The notes: a model not told the origin generated them from the sequence alone. A stretch of DNA of 64,000 nucleotides from Neisseriaceae bacterium (GCA_017458185.1 JAFTFY010000012.1:118177-182176); one strand, 5' to 3'. Counted from the first letter of the stretch, positions 18,497-28,130 are shown. Numbers and translations are program-made.

Positions 18497-20101
18497 ATGA
18501 CGGACGATACGCAAAATATGCCCACTGCCAAAAAACGCTATACCAAAGCGGTGGCGACTGTGTGGTTGGTGCCTTTGGCGGCGTTGGCGGCTGGGGTGTG
18601 GTTGTTAGCCAGCACCATTCGCGAACGCGGCCCTGAAATTACGCTGGCTTTGCCTGACGCAGACGGTATTCAGGCAGGCTCAACGGTGATTAAGTTGTTG
18701 AATGTCGATGTCGGTCGTGTGGTTCGTGTGTCTTTGAACGATACGCACAACGGCGTGATTTTGAAGGCGAGAATGGACAAATCCGCCGCTAAACTATTAA
18801 CCGATGAAACGCAATTTTGGCTTGTTAAGCCACGCATTGACCGCAAAGGGGTAACGGGTTTAGGCACGCTTGTTTCAGGCTATTATATTGAAATGTCGCC
18901 TGGCAAAAATGGCAACGCCAAACGCGATTTTACGGTGATTGACGCGATGCCGTCCGATTTAAGCACCACAGGTGGCAAGCATTTTCAACTTGTGGGCGAG
19001 CCTGATGGTGCCTTGCTGTCGGTGGGTTCGTCCGTTTTATATCGCAATATTGAAGTGGGCGAAGTGGCAAATGCACACTTTAATCCGCAAGAAAATACGG
19101 TGTCGTATCGCATATTTATTAAGCACCCAAACGATGTTTTGGTAGGCGAAAATACACAATTTTGGTCGGCTGGCGGCTTGAATGTGGATTTTTCTGGCGG
19201 TACGCTGAATGTGGCTGCACCGCCTGTGGGAGCGATTTTAAGTGGCGGGGCGATTGCGTTTGATAATCCACAAGTCATCGGAAAAGGTGCAGAAGTTGAT
19301 GAAAATAAAAAATTTATTTTGCATAAAAACGCTCACGCTATTGAACATAAAACACCTGAAAACGCATTAAAATTAGTGGCATTTTTTGACCAAAGTGTGG
19401 CAAGTTTGCAAAAAGGCTCACCTGTAGTTTATAAAGGTATTACCGTAGGCTATGTTGAAAATCCGCAGTTTTTTCATTCAAAAGATAAAGAGAAACTATT
19501 TGATAACAAAAATATTCCTGTGTTATTTTATTTATCGCCTGAATTGTTTGGCGAAAATACAGATATTAAAGAATGGCAAAAATCTATTGAAAAATCCTTA
19601 AATAATGGATTAACCGCAAGCATAGGTAGCAATAACTTATTATTAGGTACTGGGCAAATTGAATTATCAGATGCAAATAAAGATAAACCTTTGAAACCTG
19701 TTAATAAATACCAAGATTTTTTAGTTATCGGTACACAAAAGGGCGGACTGGATAGCATGACGCAACAACTCAACGCTCTGTTAGAAAAAATCAATCATTT
19801 GCCATTAGAAAAAACCGTAGCAGAATTAAACCAAACTATTGCAAATTTAGATAAACTGTTATCTAATAAAGATACGCAGGCATTACCGCAAGATATTCGC
19901 AATACATTGCAAGAATTGCAAAAAACGCTAAACGGTATTTCGCCTGACGCACCTGTTTATCGTGATATTCAGCAAACTCTGAATAAAATCAATCATACAT
20001 TAGATAAAGCCGAACCTGTGTTAAGACGATTAGACGAAAAACCGAATGCTTTGATTTTTAACGATAATCGCCCTGACCCATTACCGAAAGGAAAACAATG
20101 A
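18497..20101 (+). CDS. pqiB: Intermembrane transport protein PqiB (MCE protein)
   Basis: A periplasm-spanning MCE protein thought to carry lipids between membranes. One N-terminal membrane helix (AVATVWLVPLAALAAGVWLL) is followed by three MCE domains beginning near GIQAGSTVIKLLNVDVGRVV, LSVGSSVLYRNIEVGEV and LQKGSPVVYKGITVGYV. A long helical C-terminal tail (residues about 415-510) follows. Length is 534 residues. Its stop overlaps the start of pqiC by 4 bp (ATGA). Confidence 0.95.
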   Translation: MTDDTQNMPTAKKRYTKAVATVWLVPLAALAAGVWLLASTIRERGPEITLALPDADGIQAGSTVIKLLNVDVGRVVRVSLNDTHNGVILKARMDKSAAKLLTDETQFWLVKPRIDRKGVTGLGTLVSGYYIEMSPGKNGNAKRDFTVIDAMPSDLSTTGGKHFQLVGEPDGALLSVGSSVLYRNIEVGEVANAHFNPQENTVSYRIFIKHPNDVLVGENTQFWSAGGLNVDFSGGTLNVAAPPVGAILSGGAIAFDNPQVIGKGAEVDENKKFILHKNAHAIEHKTPENALKLVAFFDQSVASLQKGSPVVYKGITVGYVENPQFFHSKDKEKLFDNKNIPVLFYLSPELFGENTDIKEWQKSIEKSLNNGLTASIGSNNLLLGTGQIELSDANKDKPLKPVNKYQDFLVIGTQKGGLDSMTQQLNALLEKINHLPLEKTVAELNQTIANLDKLLSNKDTQALPQDIRNTLQELQKTLNGISPDAPVYRDIQQTLNKINHTLDKAEPVLRRLDEKPNALIFNDNRPDPLPKGKQ

Positions 20102-20640
20102 ACAAAATTTTATTATCTTCCTTAATATTTTTAATGGCGTGTTCATCAACACCTGTAACGCAGTATTACACATTGCCTGACAGCGTTTTCAGGCAGCCTG
20201 AAAACAAAACATTGCGATTAGATGACAGCGTTCAAGTTTGGGTAGAAAATAGCAGCCAAAACAATGCCTTAACTTATCAAACCACAGCAGAAACCGTACA
20301 TTTTGCCAAAAATGCCTTGTGGGCAGAACCGTTAAATCAGGCGGCAAGCAATGCTTTTGCTAATGCAATGAATGAAAACAGTCAAAATATCATTTACTTA
20401 CCCAAAAACAACGAAAAACAAAACTGCCCCTGTATTAAAATAGATTTACAATCTTTTCAGGGAGCCTATACGGGTGAAGTGAAAGTGGCAGGGGTGGCGT
20501 ATTTTTATGATAAAACTGGAAAAACAAATAAAATCAAGCCGTTTGCGGTTACGCAAATACAACACGGCGATGGTTATGACGCAATGACGAACGCATTAGG
20601 ACAAGCCATTAAGCACGCCGCAAGAGAAATTGTGCGATAA
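20098..20640 (+). CDS. pqiC: PqiC-type lipoprotein (ABC-type transport auxiliary)
   Basis: An outer-membrane lipoprotein expected to cap the PqiB tube. The signal peptide ends in the lipobox LMACSS, followed by VTQYYTLPDSV, the usual beginning of the family. Length is 180 residues. FRQPEN near residue 32 is encoded by a DUS inside the gene. Overlap with pqiB indicates translational coupling. Confidence 0.9.
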   Translation: MNKILLSSLIFLMACSSTPVTQYYTLPDSVFRQPENKTLRLDDSVQVWVENSSQNNALTYQTTAETVHFAKNALWAEPLNQAASNAFANAMNENSQNIIYLPKNNEKQNCPCIKIDLQSFQGAYTGEVKVAGVAYFYDKTGKTNKIKPFAVTQIQHGDGYDAMTNALGQAIKHAAREIVR

Positions 20641-20688
20641 TGCCTTGTTTCAGGCTGCCTGAAAATATTTGCAAAAGGAAGCAAAAAA

Positions 20689-22170
20689 ATGAAAAAACTG
20701 ATGATTTTACTCGCTATTGTGGTGGTGGCAGGTGTGGTTTATGCTGCTGTGTCTTTTCAATTAGGTCAGGCATTTGAAAAAAATGCTACCCAAGAAGTGC
20801 AATCGTTGAATTTGGCGTTTTCGCAAAGTTTGTCTGAAACAGGCAATAAAAACTTATTCCAAATTGAACAAACCGCATTTCAAAATCATATTTTTTCATC
20901 GCAAGCACAATATATGGTGAATATCGGCGGAAAAGAAATAATGAAATTAAATGCCAAAACACGCCATGGTCCTTTAATTGGTTTTCAACCTATGCGGTAT
21001 TCAACGGTTTATGAATTGGAAAAAGACGCAAACACCGCGAAATTTTTTCAGGCAGCAGGCGATAAAAGCCCGATTAAAGTTACGGTAAAAAGTGATTTTA
21101 ACGATAATGCGGATATTCGTACAGAAATTCCTATGCTGCGATATGATAACACCGCTTCTTTTGTGTTTTACGGATTAGATAGCCGTATGAAAACAGATAA
21201 AGAAAAATCGTTTATCAAAGGTAAATGGCAGTCGGACGGATTAAAAATATTCGGTTTGGGTGCTGAATTTGTGATGGACGGATTAAATGGCACAATTAAC
21301 TTAAATAAAAATAATGACTTATATGTTGGTGAGCACAGTTATTCTATCGGCAAAATTAAAATAGACGGCGGTGAGATGGCAAAAATGATGACCGCTAATC
21401 CCACTGCGTCTATTGATAGTATTTCATATACCACAAAAAGCGATAAAGTTGGGGGGGATTATCAAACACAAATGGCGTTTTCTTTGAATAATGCACAGGT
21501 GGCAGGTTTTCAATTTGGCAACCTGAAAAGCAATATTCAAATTGATAAATTACCTGTGGATATGATTCAACAAATATCGCAAATGCGTTATCGTCAATTA
21601 TCCAAAGACGAAAGAGAAAAATTGTTGGTGGATATATTAAAAACAAACCCTGTGGCAAAAATCAATTTAACATGGGAAAACGAAGGAAAAGTGGCAAACG
21701 CTTTATTGAATTTTGAAGCCAAAATGCCGAAAAAATCCTTTAATCAATCTAACCCACAAGACTTTTTCTTAAATGCGTCTGTTGATATTGATATTCCCAA
21801 AGATATGATTCGCAATGCGATGAGTCAATCGTTAATGATTGCTAATCATTCACAACAGGACGCAAATAATCAAGTTGAAACATGGCTTAATCAATTTGTT
21901 GCTAACAGTAATGGTTTGGTTGTGGCAGATAGTCAATCGTATAAAACAAAAATTGTTTTGAATAACAATAAGTTACTTGTTAATGGTGTGGAACAAAACT
22001 TAAACGATTTAGGCAAAACGCTGCCTGAAACGGAAACGCTGCCTGAAATGCTGCCTGAAGTGCCAAGCGAAACGCCGTCTCTCCCCGATGAAACACCTGT
22101 ATCACCTGAAACACAGACGCTGCCTGAAAAACCTAAAAACAGCAATAATCCTTTGGAAAATTTATTGTAA
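20689..22170 (+). CDS. DUF945 (YdgA-like) family protein
   Basis: A 493-residue protein with an N-terminal membrane/signal segment (LMILLAIVVVAGVVYAAVSF) followed by a large beta-rich periplasmic part typical of DUF945: LGQAFEKNA, MVNIGGKEIMKLNAKTRHGP, AGDKSPIKVTVKSDF. Function is unknown in the family. The last 55 residues are an unusual LPE/P-rich tail (LPETETLPEMLPEVPSETPS and on) with DNA that is mostly partial DUS units (GCTGCCTGAA), so the tail probably grew by duplication of DUS fragments. It starts 48 bp after pqiC and may be co-transcribed. Confidence 0.85.
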   Translation: MKKLMILLAIVVVAGVVYAAVSFQLGQAFEKNATQEVQSLNLAFSQSLSETGNKNLFQIEQTAFQNHIFSSQAQYMVNIGGKEIMKLNAKTRHGPLIGFQPMRYSTVYELEKDANTAKFFQAAGDKSPIKVTVKSDFNDNADIRTEIPMLRYDNTASFVFYGLDSRMKTDKEKSFIKGKWQSDGLKIFGLGAEFVMDGLNGTINLNKNNDLYVGEHSYSIGKIKIDGGEMAKMMTANPTASIDSISYTTKSDKVGGDYQTQMAFSLNNAQVAGFQFGNLKSNIQIDKLPVDMIQQISQMRYRQLSKDEREKLLVDILKTNPVAKINLTWENEGKVANALLNFEAKMPKKSFNQSNPQDFFLNASVDIDIPKDMIRNAMSQSLMIANHSQQDANNQVETWLNQFVANSNGLVVADSQSYKTKIVLNNNKLLVNGVEQNLNDLGKTLPETETLPEMLPEVPSETPSLPDETPVSPETQTLPEKPKNSNNPLENLL

Positions 22171-22203
22171 GTTTCAGGCAGCCTGAAACTGTGATAAAAT
22201 GCC

Positions 22204-22241
22204 ACACCTTGTTTATCTTATCGATAAATAAGGTGTTTTTT
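22204..22241 (+). terminator. Terminator after the DUF945 gene
   Basis: ACACCTTGTTTATC pairs with GATAAATAAGGTGT around TTATC, then TTTTT. The stem is about 13-14 bp with one mismatch. Confidence 0.8.
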
Positions 22242-22258
22242 GTAGCCGTTAAACTCAC

Positions 22259-22311
22259 CTGAAACGCTAATTAAACGGGTTGAAAAACAGCCTGTTTAAT
22301 TAGAGTTTCAG
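22259..22311 (+). promoter_or_regulatory. Long hairpin in the pnp leader
   Basis: The arms CTGAAAC(G)CTAATTAAAC and GTTTAATTAG(A)GTTTCAG pair around an 11-nt loop region, a stem of about 20 bp ending 43 bp before the pnp ATG. PNPase mRNAs are classically controlled by RNase III cutting of such a leader stem followed by PNPase-dependent decay. That role is inferred here from position and form. Confidence 0.55.
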
Positions 22312-22354
22312 TGTTTGGCGGTTGTTATATTATTGTTATTTAAGGAAAATAATT

Positions 22355-24484
22355 ATGTTTAATAAACATACAAAAACATTTCAATACGGACAACATACCG
22401 TAACACTGGAAACAGGCGAGATTGCTCGCCAAGCGTCTGCTGCGGTTAAGGTTTCTATGGGTGATACGGTGGTTTTGGTAACCGTGGTGGCTGCCAAAGA
22501 CATTAAAGCAGGTCAGGACTTTTTCCCCTTAACCGTTGATTATTTAGAAAAATCTTATGCCGCAGGTAAAATTCCTGGCGGCTTTTTCAAACGCGAAGGC
22601 AAGCCGTCTGAAAAGGAAATTTTGACCAGTCGTCTGATTGACCGCCCCATTCGTCCGCTGTTTCCAGAGGGTTTTTATCACGATGTGCAAATCGTGGCAA
22701 TGGTGGTGTCGCTTGACCCTGAAATCGATTCCGACATTCCGTCTATGATTGGTGCGTCTGCGGCGTTGGTTTTATCAGGCGTGCCGTTTGCAGGTCCCAT
22801 CGGTGCGGCTCGTGTGGCTTATATTGACGGCGAGTATGTGTTAAATCCCACCAAAACGCAATTAGAAAAAACGCAGTTGGATTTGGTGGTGGCAGGCACA
22901 GCAAAAGCGGTGTTAATGGTGGAATCGGAAGCGATGGAGTTGTCCGAAGAAGTGATGTTAGGCTCGGTGGTGTTTGGACACGAACAAATGCAAACCGTCA
23001 TCAACGCCATTAACGAATTTGCCGATGAAGTCAATCCTGTGGTGTGGGACTGGACACCGCCAGAACCCAATGCTGAACTCATCGCCAAAATCAAAGAAAT
23101 TGCAGGTGCGGACATTCAGGCTGCCTTTAAAATCCGCCAAAAACAAGCACGCACACAGCAACTGAATGACGCTTGGGCGAAAGTAGAAGCCGCACTCATC
23201 ACCGAAGACACCGATACTTTGGCTGCCAACGAAATTCGTAATATTTTCCACAATTTAGAAGCCGAAGTGGTGCGGACGCAAATTTTGAACGGCGAACCAC
23301 GCATTGACGGTCGCGACACACGCACCGTGCGTCCGATTAACATTAAAACGAATGTCTTGCCACGCACACACGGTTCAGCCTTATTCACGCGTGGCGAAAC
23401 CCAAGCGTTAGCCGTTACCACACTCGGCACGCAAAAAGACGAACAAATCATTGACGCATTAAGTGGCGAATACACTGACCGCTTTATGTTGCATTACAAC
23501 TTTCCGCCTTATTCCACAGGCGAAGTGGGCAGAGTTGGCTCGCCCAAACGCCGTGAAATCGGACACGGACGCTTGGCAAAAAGAGCGTTACTCGCCGTAT
23601 TGCCGCCGCAAGAAGAATTTAATTACTCCATTCGTGTGGTGTCCGAAATCACCGAATCAAATGGCTCGTCATCAATGGCAAGCGTGTGCGGCGGCTGTTT
23701 GTCGCTGTTATCCGCAGGCGTACCGCTCAAAGCCCATGTGGCAGGCATTGCTATGGGCTTAATTTTAGAAGGCAATAAATTCGCCGTTTTAACCGACATT
23801 TTGGGCGATGAAGACCACTTGGGCGATATGGATTTCAAAGTGGCAGGCACCGCAGACGGCGTAACCGCCTTACAAATGGACATTAAAATTCAAGGCATTA
23901 CCAAAGAAATTATGCAAATTGCCTTAAATCAAGCCAAAGAAGGCAGAATACACATTTTAGGCTTAATGAAACAAGCCATTGAAAAACCACAAGAAATGTC
24001 CGACTTTGCCCCACGCTTATTTACGATGAAAATTCACCCCGATAAAATTCGCGATGTCATCGGCAAAGGCGGCGAGACCATTCGTACGCTCACCAAAGAA
24101 ACCAACACCGAAATCAGCATTGACGATGACGGCGTAGTGGTGATTGCCGCAACAAGCACCGCCGCTGCTGAAGCTGCAAAAGCACGCATTGAAGCCATCA
24201 CTGCCGAAGTGGAAGTGGGCAAAACCTATGACGGCACGGTGGTGAAATTGTTGGACAACAATGTTGGTGCGATTGTGTCGGTTTTACCAGGCAAAGACGG
24301 TATGGTGCATATCAGCCAAATCGCCCACGAACGCGTAAAAAATGTCGCCGATTATTTGCAAGTCGGACAAAGCGTTAAAGTAAAAGCCTTGGAAATAGAC
24401 GATCGCGGTCGCGTAAAACTGTCGATTAAAGCCTTGTTAGAAAAACCACAAGTCGAAAAACCTGCGGAAAAACTGCAAGAATAA
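22355..24484 (+). CDS. pnp: Polyribonucleotide nucleotidyltransferase (PNPase)
   Basis: A phosphorolytic 3'-5' exoribonuclease, the core of RNA turnover. It has two RNase PH-like domains ([15 protein letters not shown] and [22 protein letters not shown] in the second), a KH domain with the GKGG loop ([14 protein letters not shown]) and a C-terminal S1 domain ([20 protein letters not shown]). It is 709 residues from the ATG preceded by AAGGAAAATAATT; a longer frame upstream is not supported. rpsO, the usual upstream neighbour, is absent. A terminator follows at 24505-24545. Confidence 0.98.
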   Translation: MFNKHTKTFQYGQHTVTLETGEIARQASAAVKVSMGDTVVLVTVVAAKDIKAGQDFFPLTVDYLEKSYAAGKIPGGFFKREGKPSEKEILTSRLIDRPIRPLFPEGFYHDVQIVAMVVSLDPEIDSDIPSMIGASAALVLSGVPFAGPIGAARVAYIDGEYVLNPTKTQLEKTQLDLVVAGTAKAVLMVESEAMELSEEVMLGSVVFGHEQMQTVINAINEFADEVNPVVWDWTPPEPNAELIAKIKEIAGADIQAAFKIRQKQARTQQLNDAWAKVEAALITEDTDTLAANEIRNIFHNLEAEVVRTQILNGEPRIDGRDTRTVRPINIKTNVLPRTHGSALFTRGETQALAVTTLGTQKDEQIIDALSGEYTDRFMLHYNFPPYSTGEVGRVGSPKRREIGHGRLAKRALLAVLPPQEEFNYSIRVVSEITESNGSSSMASVCGGCLSLLSAGVPLKAHVAGIAMGLILEGNKFAVLTDILGDEDHLGDMDFKVAGTADGVTALQMDIKIQGITKEIMQIALNQAKEGRIHILGLMKQAIEKPQEMSDFAPRLFTMKIHPDKIRDVIGKGGETIRTLTKETNTEISIDDDGVVVIAATSTAAAEAAKARIEAITAEVEVGKTYDGTVVKLLDNNVGAIVSVLPGKDGMVHISQIAHERVKNVADYLQVGQSVKVKALEIDDRGRVKLSIKALLEKPQVEKPAEKLQE

Positions 24485-24504
24485 CGCTTTGATTTTTAAT
24501 ATAA

Positions 24505-24545
24505 AAACCGCATTGTTAAGTTAAATAACAATGCGGTTTATTGTG
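24505..24545 (+). terminator. Terminator after pnp
   Basis: AAACCGCATTGTTA pairs perfectly with TAACAATGCGGTTT around AGTTAAA, a 14-bp stem followed by ATTGTGTTT. Confidence 0.8.
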
Positions 24546-24620
24546 TTTCAGGCTGCCTGAAAAGTTTTTTATGCTATATAATAACTTGCCTATATAAATG
24601 CAAAATATATATTTAACTAT

Positions 24621-24974
24621 ATGAAATCCAAATATTTTTTAATTTTATTAAATATTTTTTTATTCTCATTGATTGCTTTGACGCTGTTGTGGGAATGGCA
24701 AATTGCACCGATACGGCAGGGCGGTTCGTGGCTGATGTTAAAAGCCGTGCCGTTAAGTTTATTTGTTTCAGGCTGCCTGAAAGGAAACAAACGCACGCTG
24801 CAAAAATTGTCATTATTAGTGCCGTTTTATATGGCAGAAGGCATTATGCGTTTGAGTGATTTATCTTTAATATCAAGATATTGTGCGGTAGCGGAAATTG
24901 TATTGAGCGTGGCGTTATTTGCGTGCGTTTTGGCGTTTATTTATCTTCGCAGAAAAGAAATTCAGGCAGCCTGA
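24621..24974 (+). CDS. DUF2069 family membrane protein
   Basis: A 117-residue protein with four hydrophobic segments (YFLILLNIFLFSLIALTLLW, LMLKAVPLSLFVSGCL, LSLLVPFYMAEGIMRL, VLSVALFACVLAFIYL). PFYMAEGIMRLSD and the overall size fit the DUF2069 inner-membrane family; function unknown. SGCLK near residue 50 is encoded by a DUS and the C-terminus EIQAA-stop comes from another DUS. Confidence 0.8.
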   Translation: MKSKYFLILLNIFLFSLIALTLLWEWQIAPIRQGGSWLMLKAVPLSLFVSGCLKGNKRTLQKLSLLVPFYMAEGIMRLSDLSLISRYCAVAEIVLSVALFACVLAFIYLRRKEIQAA

Positions 24975-24988
24975 AAAAGATTAAATCG

Positions 24989-25050
24989 CTCACGGAGAAC
25001 ACAAAAACACAGTGTTTTTGTTCTCCGTGTTCTCCGTGTCTTTGTGAGAA
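24989..25050. repeat. CTCACGGAGAACAC dispersed inverted repeat, copy 1
   Basis: CACGGAGAACAC..AAAAACAC pairs with GTTTTTGTTCTCCGTG, followed by TTCTCCGTGTCTTTGTGAG. Related copies are at 25328-25391, 60081-60163 and 63346-63447. They share the ends CTCACGGA..TCTCCGTGT(C/T)TTTGTGAGA and differ in the middle. Confidence 0.7.
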
Positions 25051-25125
25051 ATAAACAATGCGTTCAGGCTGCCTGAAATTATTTAATTTACTGTAATCAT
25101 TTCGTTTTTTTTATTATCACATGGA

Positions 25126-25272
25126 TTGGGAAAACCTAACGGTTTTCCTTTAAATTAGCAATATCCGTTGGCGATTTATCGCTTACGGATATGCGTATTG
25201 CGAGACTGACGCAGTCAGTCGTGGCAATCTCAATGACTGTTTATAAAGATTTTGCGTAAGCAAAATCGAATC
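25126..25272. repeat. Run of hairpins including a TCATTGCGAG-type unit
   Basis: GGAAAACC TAAC GGTTTTCC, then ATCCGT..ACGGAT with an inner GCGAT TT ATCGC, then ATTGCGAG-ACTGACgcaGTCAGT-CGTGGCAAT, then GATTTTGC gtaa GCAAAATC. No gene is present. The third belongs to the dispersed hairpin family described at 63545-63633. Confidence 0.65.
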
Positions 25273-25327
25273 CGTGTGACATTTTAAAAAAACAATGAGT
25301 TCAGGCTGCCTGAAAAAGATTAAGTTG

Positions 25328-25391
25328 CTCACGGAAAACACAAAGACACGGTGTTTTTTTCTTCTCCGTGTTCTCCGTTTCTTTGTGAGAA
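25328..25391. repeat. CTCACGGAGAACAC dispersed repeat, copy 2
   Basis: Same ends as copy 1 (CTCACGGA..CTCCGTTTCTTTGTGAGA) with several substitutions. It lies between a DUS and the scpA end. Confidence 0.65.
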
Positions 25392-25402
25392 AAAAAATGC
25401 GT

Positions 25403-26194
25403 TCAGGCTGCCTGAATACTTGCCACAGGCGACACAAAAATCGGTGCAAATGCGTCTTGTTGTTCGACTTTGGCTAAACCTTCTTTAAGCAATTCCAATA
25501 CCGCAATAAAAGTGGTTACTGCCACAGCAACGCCTTGTTTTATATCGAATAATTTTTCAAAACGCAGGGCAGTGTGCGTTTGCAAACAGCGTAAAATATG
25601 GCTCATTTGAAAACGCACGCTCACCGCTTCGCTTTGCACAGTGTGTTGTTTGAAATTTTTGGCACGAGACAAAATATGCAGCCACGCCTGTTGCAAATCG
25701 GCAATGCCCACATTCGGATAATGATTAACCACAGTTTGTGCCACAGGCAGTTTTGCCCACAAAAAATCGCGTCCTGCTTGTGGCAAATCGGCAAGTTGCA
25801 AAGCCGCATTTTTCATCTGTTCGTATTCAATCAGGCGGCGAGCCAATTCTGCTCTTGGGTCTTCTTCTTCATTTTCAACCGCAGGCGGTTTAGGCAATAA
25901 ACAACGCGATTTTATTTCAATTAAAACAGATGCCATCAGCAAATATTCCGCCGCTAAATCTATTTGCGAATGCTCCATTTCGGTAATATAAGATAAATAT
26001 TGCTCGGTAATTTTGGCAACGGGAATATCCAATATGTCAATATTTTGTTTGCGAATTAAATACAACAATAAATCCAAAGGACCTTCAAAGTGTTGTAAAA
26101 CAACCGTTAAAGCGTCAGGCGGAATAAATAAATCGGCAGGAATATCAGCAACTTCCTGACCAAATAAAGTGGCGATAATGGTGTTGTGGTACAT
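25403..26194 (-). CDS. scpA: Segregation and condensation protein A
   Basis: Kleisin subunit of the bacterial SMC condensin complex; bridges the SMC heads with ScpB. The N-terminal domain has QHFEGPLDLLLYLIRKQNID and ILDIPVAKITEQYLSYI. The middle AAEYLLMASVLIEIKSRCLLP and the acidic EEEDPRAELARRLIEYEQMK are diagnostic, as is the C-terminal winged-helix VTTFIAVLELLKEGLA. Length is 263 residues. The C-terminus SIQAA-stop is supplied by a DUS. No scpB nearby. Confidence 0.95.
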   Translation of the reverse strand: MYHNTIIATLFGQEVADIPADLFIPPDALTVVLQHFEGPLDLLLYLIRKQNIDILDIPVAKITEQYLSYITEMEHSQIDLAAEYLLMASVLIEIKSRCLLPKPPAVENEEEDPRAELARRLIEYEQMKNAALQLADLPQAGRDFLWAKLPVAQTVVNHYPNVGIADLQQAWLHILSRAKNFKQHTVQSEAVSVRFQMSHILRCLQTHTALRFEKLFDIKQGVAVAVTTFIAVLELLKEGLAKVEQQDAFAPIFVSPVASIQAA

Positions 26195-26329
26195 ATTGAT
26201 TGATATAAATAAAATTGCCTTAATTATAGCAATAAAATAAAGAAAAAGTTTTTGTTTTTTTCAGGCAGCCTGAAAATATAAAAAATGGAAAGTTTAATCA
26301 CTTTCTATTTTATTTCAGGCAGCCTGAAA

Positions 26330-27070
26330 CTATTTGGTTTGTGTAACAGAGCGAGAAATGCATTCTGTGGCATAAGATTGCACTGCCTGAACAATGGCTT
26401 TTTCTATGGCTTTACGGTGTGTCGGGTTGTCAATATAGGCTTCGTCCGCTTTGTCGGGAATCACGCCCACTTCCAACAACACCGCAGGCATTTGTGTGCC
26501 ACGCAATACGGCTAAATTATCGTAACGATAAATGCCGTATTCAGCGTTTAATAAAGGACGATTTTCGCCTGCAATCGGCTCGGCGTGGTGCAGGGCAGGC
26601 GAACGCCCCAAGACTGAAATATTGTGTCCAATGGCGTTTGCCAAACAATAGGATTTTTCAGGCTGTCCATTTAAGTGCGAAATAAACAGTGAAGAACCAC
26701 CCAAAGGTGTTCGGGTTTGATAGGTTTTTTTTCCTAAAAATTCAGTGGCTTGTAGGTAATGTTCTTGGGCTGAATCGTGATGAATAGACAGAAATAAATC
26801 GGCATTTTGTTGATTAGCCACTTGTACGCGTTCGGTAAGCGTAACGGTTTCGTTTTTTTTGCGTGTTAAAACCACTTGCCAACCGATTTTTTCTAATTGC
26901 GGTTTGAGTTCTGCCACAAAGCGGTCGTTATAATCGACTTCATAAATGCCGCGTACGCCTAACGCTCCGCCTTGTTGCGGATTGTGTCCTGCGTCTAAAA
27001 CAATCAAGGGCTGTGCAAACGATAACTCGCCTAAAAAAAGGGCGAGTAGGGTGGTGTAAAAGGTTTTCAT
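26330..27070 (-). CDS. N-acetylmuramoyl-L-alanine amidase (amidase_3, no AMIN domain)
   Basis: A zinc amidase that cuts the peptide stem from muramic acid during cell separation. A signal peptide (MKTFYTTLLALFLGELSFAQ) is followed directly by the amidase_3 catalytic domain: zinc ligands in LDAGHNPQQGG, the Glu of GIYEVDYN, SIHHDS, and the catalytic Glu in LLEVGVI. It is only about 246 residues because the AMIN targeting domain of AmiC-type enzymes is absent. Start set at the ATG giving the signal peptide. A second, AMIN-less amidase is of interest if this is one of the multicellular Neisseriaceae, where extra amidases are linked to longitudinal growth; that link is inference. Confidence 0.9.
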   Translation of the reverse strand: MKTFYTTLLALFLGELSFAQPLIVLDAGHNPQQGGALGVRGIYEVDYNDRFVAELKPQLEKIGWQVVLTRKKNETVTLTERVQVANQQNADLFLSIHHDSAQEHYLQATEFLGKKTYQTRTPLGGSSLFISHLNGQPEKSYCLANAIGHNISVLGRSPALHHAEPIAGENRPLLNAEYGIYRYDNLAVLRGTQMPAVLLEVGVIPDKADEAYIDNPTHRKAIEKAIVQAVQSYATECISRSVTQTK

Positions 27071-27080
27071 AAAACCACGC

Positions 27081-27461
27081 TTACCAACTTGCACGCACAA
27101 TGGCGTTTTTGTCGCAAGCCCCAGTTTTGCATTCGCGTAATCGGTCGCGTAAATATTCGGTGCGTGTTTTATTCACTTCATAGTTACAATCCACATTGAT
27201 GGTGCCAGGCTGTGTTTCGCAACGATTGTTGCGATATTGTATCCACGATAATTGTGTTTGTTTGAGTTTTTCGCGTGTGCCGCCGTCTAATTTTTGACGC
27301 AGTTCTTTATACACTTCGTTCAATTCTTTATCGGATTCAACGAACAGTTTGGATAAGCAATAAGTGCGGTCGTAAGAAGTGTTGTAGCGGTCGCAGGGGT
27401 TGCCCAAGGCAACTTGACACACAACAACCGCAGAAACTGCCAACAAGGTTTTTTTTAACAT
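27081..27461 (-). CDS. LprI/DUF1311-type secreted protein
   Basis: A 126-residue protein with a signal peptide (MLKKTLLAVSAVVVCQVALG) and a LprI-N/DUF1311 core: ELNEVYKELRQKL then REKLKQTQLSWIQYRNNRCE, with paired cysteines. Family members include lysozyme-inhibitor-like lipoproteins, but function here is open. The ATG at 27461 is preceded by CAGGAGTTTGTACAAA. It ends 10 bp before the amidase start, so the two probably form an operon. Confidence 0.8.
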   Translation of the reverse strand: MLKKTLLAVSAVVVCQVALGNPCDRYNTSYDRTYCLSKLFVESDKELNEVYKELRQKLDGGTREKLKQTQLSWIQYRNNRCETQPGTINVDCNYEVNKTRTEYLRDRLRECKTGACDKNAIVRASW

Positions 27462-27488
27462 TTTGTACAAACTCCTGTTTGAATGGGG

Positions 27489-28130
27489 TTATTTTTTCTG
27501 TTCGCTCAACACTTGCACCACACGCGTAATGTATTCTACTGTCCAGCCGAGTTTTTCTTCGGCAAATACGCATAAGTTTAAGTTATCGGGTTCGGTTTCA
27601 AAAGCGGTTTTCACCAAGGCTTCTAATTCCTTTTTGCTTAAATTACCGCCAAATTTATCGAGTGCGGTAACCATGCCGTCAATATCGCCGCATTCAATGT
27701 ACATACCGCACAGTTCAATCACCAAGTCGTGTGGCGGCATTTTTTGCGTTTCCAAGTGTTTGAATAAAGAATCTGCCGCTTGATCGTAATAACCAAATTG
27801 TTTGTAAGCGGAATATTCGCTGAAATGATCCACTTTATCCATTGAAATGGTTTCTTCGTCCGTTAAAGACGGCGTGGGCTTGGGTTTTGCGGGGGCTTTT
27901 TGCGGTTCTGCCTGTTTTTGCGGTTCTGCCTGTTTGGGCGGTTCAACTTTTTTCGCAGGCTCAACTTTTTGGGGTTGGGTTTTCTTCGCAGGTTCTGCCT
28001 TTTTCGCCGCAGGTTTTTCGGCAGGTTTTTTCTCTTTCGGCGTAGGTTCGCCTTTGAAAAATAAATATAAAAACGCTCCGCCTGCCAAAACAGCGGCAAG
28101 AGAGACCAAAATCATCACCAATGTACTCAC
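27489..28130 (-). CDS. FimV-like type IV pilus assembly / TPR membrane protein
   Basis: One membrane helix at the N-terminus (STLVMILVSLAAVLAGGAFL) is followed by a Pro/Lys/Ala-rich linker of PAKKAEPAKK type (residues about 30-90) and an alpha-helical C-terminal part (YDQAADSLFKHLETQ, GDIDGMVTALDKFGG) that resembles the FimV C-terminal region. In neisseriae a protein of this layout assists pilus function. No ATG is available at the right place; a GTG preceded by AAGGGGTTATT gives 213 residues, and a TTG 15 codons upstream is the alternative. Confidence 0.75.
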   Translation of the reverse strand: MSTLVMILVSLAAVLAGGAFLYLFFKGEPTPKEKKPAEKPAAKKAEPAKKTQPQKVEPAKKVEPPKQAEPQKQAEPQKAPAKPKPTPSLTDEETISMDKVDHFSEYSAYKQFGYYDQAADSLFKHLETQKMPPHDLVIELCGMYIECGDIDGMVTALDKFGGNLSKKELEALVKTAFETEPDNLNLCVFAEEKLGWTVEYITRVVQVLSEQKK

